NCBI GenBank assembly: GCA_007135355.1
Contig: SLJA01000220.1
Location: 1-8,628 of the forward strand
Direction: 5' to 3'
Length of the DNA stretch: 8,628 nt
Source of the DNA: Wenzhouxiangella sp.
GTDB taxonomy: Bacteria; Pseudomonadota; Gammaproteobacteria; Xanthomonadales; Wenzhouxiangellaceae
This document shows positions 5,555-8,628 of this stretch, piece after piece (within the stretch, counting starts at the first letter, position 1; the number at the start of each line of letters is the position of its first letter). The notes under the pieces were generated by a model that was not told where the DNA came from, ran no database searches, and worked only from the letters and a program-made list of their open reading frames with translations. The translations under genes and the position numbers were made by a program.

Positions 5555-8374
5555 ATGAAGACATCAGGGCGTGGGATCAAACGATCGCTCGGGCCAGCCG
5601 GCCTAATCTGGCTGGTGATCTGGTTGGTGGTTTCCGTGTCGGCCATCGCGCAAGATCCAGGGCAGCAGGTCTTGACCACGCCCGGTGCCTGGGTTGGCAA
5701 CTTCAGCACTCCGCATGGCTGCAGCTGGGGCGTCAGCGCCGGCGCCGTGGATGATCAAGGTCGTGTCTATCTGCGACCGTCCAACGCCAGTTGCGGATCT
5801 GCCATCGGTCGGCTGGTCGTCTATGACCCCGGCACCCAGCAATTCAGCGCCGTTGGCGAATTCAGGCACGGTGACCGCGACGGCCGTGTCGAAACCCTCC
5901 AGTTTTTTGACGGTGCGCTTTATGTCGGTGGCTTTTTTACCCATGTTGACGGCATCCCCACCAACGGCCTGGCTCGGCTGGACCTTGCGTCGGGCCAATG
6001 GTCGGCTATCGACGACGGCAGCGGTGTCTCGGCCACTGGCCAGATATCGACTGTCAAGGTGACGGCCACCGACATCTGGGTCAGCGGCAATTTCTCGCAA
6101 GCCGGCGGCGAGGTGGCCAATCGAATCGCTCGCTTCGACCGCTCCAGTCAGCAATGGGAAGCGCTGGGCAGCGGACTCGATCAGATCGCGACAGCGCTGG
6201 CCATCGACAGCAGCGGCCGCCTCATCGCCGGCGGTCGCTTCACCACAGCCGGCGGCGATCCGGCGTTCTCGCTGGCCGCCTGGGACGGCGAGAGCTGGGC
6301 GGCGATCGAGGGGATTCAGCAGTTCGGCTCGGTGCGCGCACTGGAGGTCTTTGATGATCGATTGTTTGTCGGCGGCGCTTTCCGACTGGTCGACACTCCC
6401 GGCGTCAACCGATCCCTGGCCATGTGGCATGAAGACGAATGGTCGACGCCGGATCCCCCGTTGGAGTCCGTGGTCAATAGCCCGTTCGGCATAAGCGCTG
6501 CAACCGTGTTCAGCCTGACTCGGGTTGGCGAGCTGCTGTACGTCGCTGGCGCGTTCGAGCGTGCCGGAGAGACCGAACTTCGCAATGTCGCCGGCTGGAA
6601 TCCAGCAACCAATACCTGGAGCTCGCTAGGCGGAGCCGAAGCCAACGGGCTGCTGACGACGAACGGATTCGATGCCGGTGGCCGAGCGCTGCAGGTGTTC
6701 GGAAACCAGCTCTACGTGTTTGGGCAATTTACCGTGGCCGGCGGGCAAGCCGTCAACAATCTGGCTCGGTTCGATCTTGCCACCCAGACCTGGTCGCCGG
6801 TGGGACCAGCAACCGGTCAAGGCATCAATGGGCAGAACGTCTGGCGCTTGTCCCGGGACGGCAACACGATCATCGCCAGCGGCGCCTTCTATCAATCGGG
6901 ACTGGTCCGAACTCAAGGCATTGCACGTTGGAACCCCGGCACCGGGAACTGGTCGGCGTTCGGCGGGCTCGGCGGCCCAGCCATCTGGCGATCCGTTGGA
7001 CCGACTGCCACGGCAGGCGGCGGCCTCTATGCGGGTGGAGCCTTCAGCTACCTGGTCGACGACCTCGACAACCCCAGCCAATGGACTGAAGTCTTTGGAC
7101 TGGTGCGCTGGGATGAAGATTCGCAAACCTGGCAGACGCTCAACGATTCGACCAGCGACCTGCGCACCATCAGCGCCATGGCCGGGGCGGGTGACGACCT
7201 GTACATTGGCGGCAACTTCACCGAAGCGGGCGACCAGCCAGCCAGCCGAATTGCGCGTTGGCATACGGCAAGCCAGAGCTGGTCACCACTCGGCAGCGGG
7301 GTGGACGACCGGGTTCGGGCCATCGTCGTCGGCCCCGATGGCCATGTATATGTCGGCGGCGTTTTTCTCAATGCCGGAGGCATCGCAGCCCCGGGAGTCG
7401 CCCGTTGGAGCCCGGCTGACGAGAGCTGGGCGGGTCTGGGCGAGGGCCTGAGCAACAGCGACGGCAGCGCGGCCGAGGTGTACGCCATCGCCGTCGGCGT
7501 GGACGGCGATGTGTTCGTCGGCGGTCTCTTTGACCGCGCCGGATCGGTTCCGGTCCGCAACATTGCACGCTGGGACGGTAGCCAGTGGCATGCCCTCGGC
7601 GACGGCATTGGCAATGAGGGGCCGGCCGGGCTCGGCATTGTCTATGCCCTGGTCGCCGCTGAAAACGGCGATGTGTTTGCGGGCGGCAACTTCAATCGCG
7701 CCGGCGGCCGGCCCGCCAATCACCTGGCCCGCTGGGATGGCAACGAATGGTCGGTCCTCGGCACCGATGCCGAAAATAACGGTGTCGATGCCGATTTCTT
7801 TGGGGTCAGCGGGCTGGTCCTGATCGGCGCCGATCTCTATGTCGGCGGCGGATTCAGCCTGGCCGGCGGGCAGCCGGCCACCCATTTCGCGCAGTTCACC
7901 CGCGATCTGAGTGGTGCCGAAATCGAGATCGACATCGAGGTTGAAGAGTTCGATGGGCCGTCAGGACGACAGCACGAGATGCTCGCTTTCCGCTCGCTGG
8001 ACAGCGGTCTGCGCTATACCGTGGACGTGCGTAACCTCGGGCAGAACACCGCGCGCCATGTTGAATTCAGTGTCAACGCTCAGCCCGTGCCCGAGCTGGT
8101 CGAGTGGAGCTGCCAGGCGCTGAGCGGCAACGCGGTTTGTCCGGCCGCGGGCGGAACGGGATTGCCCGACCTGGTCTTCAACCTGCCGGGCCTGAGCAGC
8201 CTGCGTTTCGAGCTACTGGTCTCCGTCGCTGAAGGAAGCGCGGTATACCAGCAGACACTCGACGCCAGCAGCACGCTAGAGCCGCTTTTCCCGGGCGACA
8301 TACCCGGGAGCCAATCCAGTTCCAACACCCTGGTCAACGACCGCATTTTCCGTGCGCGCTTTTCGGCTCCCTAA
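5555..8374 (+). CDS. Secreted 14-unit propeller-type repeat protein with DUF11-like C-terminal domain (paralogue B)
   Basis: This 939-residue protein matches the upstream gene over its whole length, most strongly in the last 150 residues (about two thirds identical by eye). The signal peptide has a basic n-region 1-16, hydrophobic core 17-31 and likely cleavage after AIA at 30-32. Fourteen repeat units start near residues 70, 121, 174, 222, 269, 327, 386, 438, 490, 548, 597, 652, 706 and 760. Examples are LYVGGFF at 122-128 and LYIGGNF at 549-555, each followed by an A-R-W/F-D stretch and W-x-x-L-G. The DUF11-like domain is about 789-925. The only mature cysteines (56, 80, 853, 862) occupy the same places as in the paralogue. 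The tail is NDRIFRARFSAP. ATG 5555 is the first possible start, because an in-frame TGA lies at 5531. Its only Shine-Dalgarno candidate, AAGG at 5538-5541, is 13 bases away, which is long. Expected location is outside the inner membrane; function unknown, with Rax2-like or kelch-like binding scaffolds the nearest analogy. Confidence 0.9.
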   Translation: MKTSGRGIKRSLGPAGLIWLVIWLVVSVSAIAQDPGQQVLTTPGAWVGNFSTPHGCSWGVSAGAVDDQGRVYLRPSNASCGSAIGRLVVYDPGTQQFSAVGEFRHGDRDGRVETLQFFDGALYVGGFFTHVDGIPTNGLARLDLASGQWSAIDDGSGVSATGQISTVKVTATDIWVSGNFSQAGGEVANRIARFDRSSQQWEALGSGLDQIATALAIDSSGRLIAGGRFTTAGGDPAFSLAAWDGESWAAIEGIQQFGSVRALEVFDDRLFVGGAFRLVDTPGVNRSLAMWHEDEWSTPDPPLESVVNSPFGISAATVFSLTRVGELLYVAGAFERAGETELRNVAGWNPATNTWSSLGGAEANGLLTTNGFDAGGRALQVFGNQLYVFGQFTVAGGQAVNNLARFDLATQTWSPVGPATGQGINGQNVWRLSRDGNTIIASGAFYQSGLVRTQGIARWNPGTGNWSAFGGLGGPAIWRSVGPTATAGGGLYAGGAFSYLVDDLDNPSQWTEVFGLVRWDEDSQTWQTLNDSTSDLRTISAMAGAGDDLYIGGNFTEAGDQPASRIARWHTASQSWSPLGSGVDDRVRAIVVGPDGHVYVGGVFLNAGGIAAPGVARWSPADESWAGLGEGLSNSDGSAAEVYAIAVGVDGDVFVGGLFDRAGSVPVRNIARWDGSQWHALGDGIGNEGPAGLGIVYALVAAENGDVFAGGNFNRAGGRPANHLARWDGNEWSVLGTDAENNGVDADFFGVSGLVLIGADLYVGGGFSLAGGQPATHFAQFTRDLSGAEIEIDIEVEEFDGPSGRQHEMLAFRSLDSGLRYTVDVRNLGQNTARHVEFSVNAQPVPELVEWSCQALSGNAVCPAAGGTGLPDLVFNLPGLSSLRFELLVSVAEGSAVYQQTLDASSTLEPLFPGDIPGSQSSSNTLVNDRIFRARFSAP

Positions 8375-8395
8375 AGAAGCGCAAATTAGATGGCA

Positions 8396-8628
8396 CTAAA
8401 TCTTGTCCAGCCAGTCATCATCCGAGCCTTCGGCGATGTTCTCGAACAGGAAGGTGGAAATGTAGCGCTCGCCGGTATCGGCCAGCAGGGTCAGGATCGA
8501 GGCACCTTCGCGCGCACCGTGGGCCACCTTGAGCGCGGCTGCCATGCTGCCGCCACCGGAAATGCCGGTGAAGATACCTTCCTGCGCGGCCAGCGCCAGT
8601 GCCGTGTCGCGCGCTTCTTCGTCGGTGA
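8396..8628 (-). CDS. Cysteine synthase-family PLP-dependent enzyme, C-terminal fragment (5' end off the right edge)
   Basis: Only the last 76 codons and the TAG stop (8398-8396) lie in the window. The fragment contains EEARDTALALAAQEGIF, then GISGGGSMAAALKVA, then LLADTGERYISTFLFE, and ends with an acidic stretch SDDDWLDKI. The G-I-S-G-G and D-T-G-E-R-Y-x-S-T blocks, with an Ala/Leu-rich helix between them, are typical of the C-terminal part of O-acetylserine sulfhydrylase (CysK/CysM) and related fold-type II PLP enzymes, which make cysteine from O-acetylserine and sulfide in the cytoplasm. In this family the glycine-rich and D-T-G-E-R segments lie near the cofactor. CysK, CysM and cystathionine beta-synthase-like members cannot be separated from this fragment, and the PLP lysine is outside the window. 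It converges with the propeller gene, leaving only 21 bp between stops and no visible terminator hairpin. Confidence 0.85.
   Translation of the reverse strand, partial: TDEEARDTALALAAQEGIFTGISGGGSMAAALKVAHGAREGASILTLLADTGERYISTFLFENIAEGSDDDWLDKI

Larger units (their letters stand above)
2546..8374 (+). repeat. Tandem gene duplication of the 14-unit propeller protein
   Basis: The two adjacent plus-strand genes share every element in the same order: a 16-residue n-region, a T-T-P-G-x-W segment after signal cleavage, a G-C-S-W motif, 14 repeats, the DUF11-like domain and the NDRIFR tail. Unit-to-unit correspondence is one to one, for example the variable acidic insertion in unit 9 of both (residues about 512-524 and 499-513). 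This implies duplication of the whole gene rather than independent growth of repeats inside each. The repeat regions have diverged much more than the C-terminal 150 residues. Confidence 0.85.

Noticed and set aside
5603..6430. Minus-strand open frame of 275 codons inside paralogue B
   Set aside because: It lies wholly within a gene whose repeat motifs are preserved in the plus frame, and its product shows no domain or motif.
8375..8395. Bidirectional terminator between the convergent genes
   Set aside because: The 21-bp gap contains no inverted repeat or T/A tract arrangement that would support one.

Overview
The window reads as GC-rich chromosomal DNA from a Gram-negative bacterium. It holds four genes: two partial genes at the edges and two complete ones between them. 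The style of the secreted proteins (Sec signal peptides, a DUF11-like C-terminal domain, a C-terminal tail of the form D-x-I-F-x-x-x-F) and the cysteine synthase type at the right edge suggest a gammaproteobacterium, possibly of the Lysobacterales/Wenzhouxiangella group. That placement is inference from general style, not a database match. No tRNA, rRNA, CRISPR array, insertion sequence or phage gene was seen.

Layout. Positions 1-2413 (minus strand) carry the first 804 residues of a secreted protein that runs off the left edge. It joins a DUF305 domain with two M-I-x-H-H motifs, a very His-rich linker, and an LVIVD-repeat beta-propeller. A 132-bp divergent intergenic region follows (2414-2545). 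Two tandem plus-strand paralogues come next, 2546-5413 (955 aa) and 5555-8374 (939 aa). Both are secreted and built from 14 'L-Y-V-G-G-x-F ... N-x-A-R-W-D ... W-S-x-L-G' units, followed by a DUF11-like Ig-type domain and a shared C-terminal tail. The last gene, 8396-8628 (minus strand, 5' end missing), is the C-terminal 76 residues of a cysteine synthase-family PLP enzyme and is convergent with the second paralogue.

How the genes may work together. The left three genes all encode exported beta-propeller-type proteins around one divergent promoter region, so they may form a small cell-envelope locus. The DUF305/His-rich part points to metal binding. The two large paralogues have no recognised enzymatic function and look like surface or secreted scaffolds. 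The cysteine synthase is probably an unrelated housekeeping neighbour. The least described element is the tandem pair of 14-unit propeller proteins with matching architecture, two conserved cysteine pairs and a conserved C-terminal tail.
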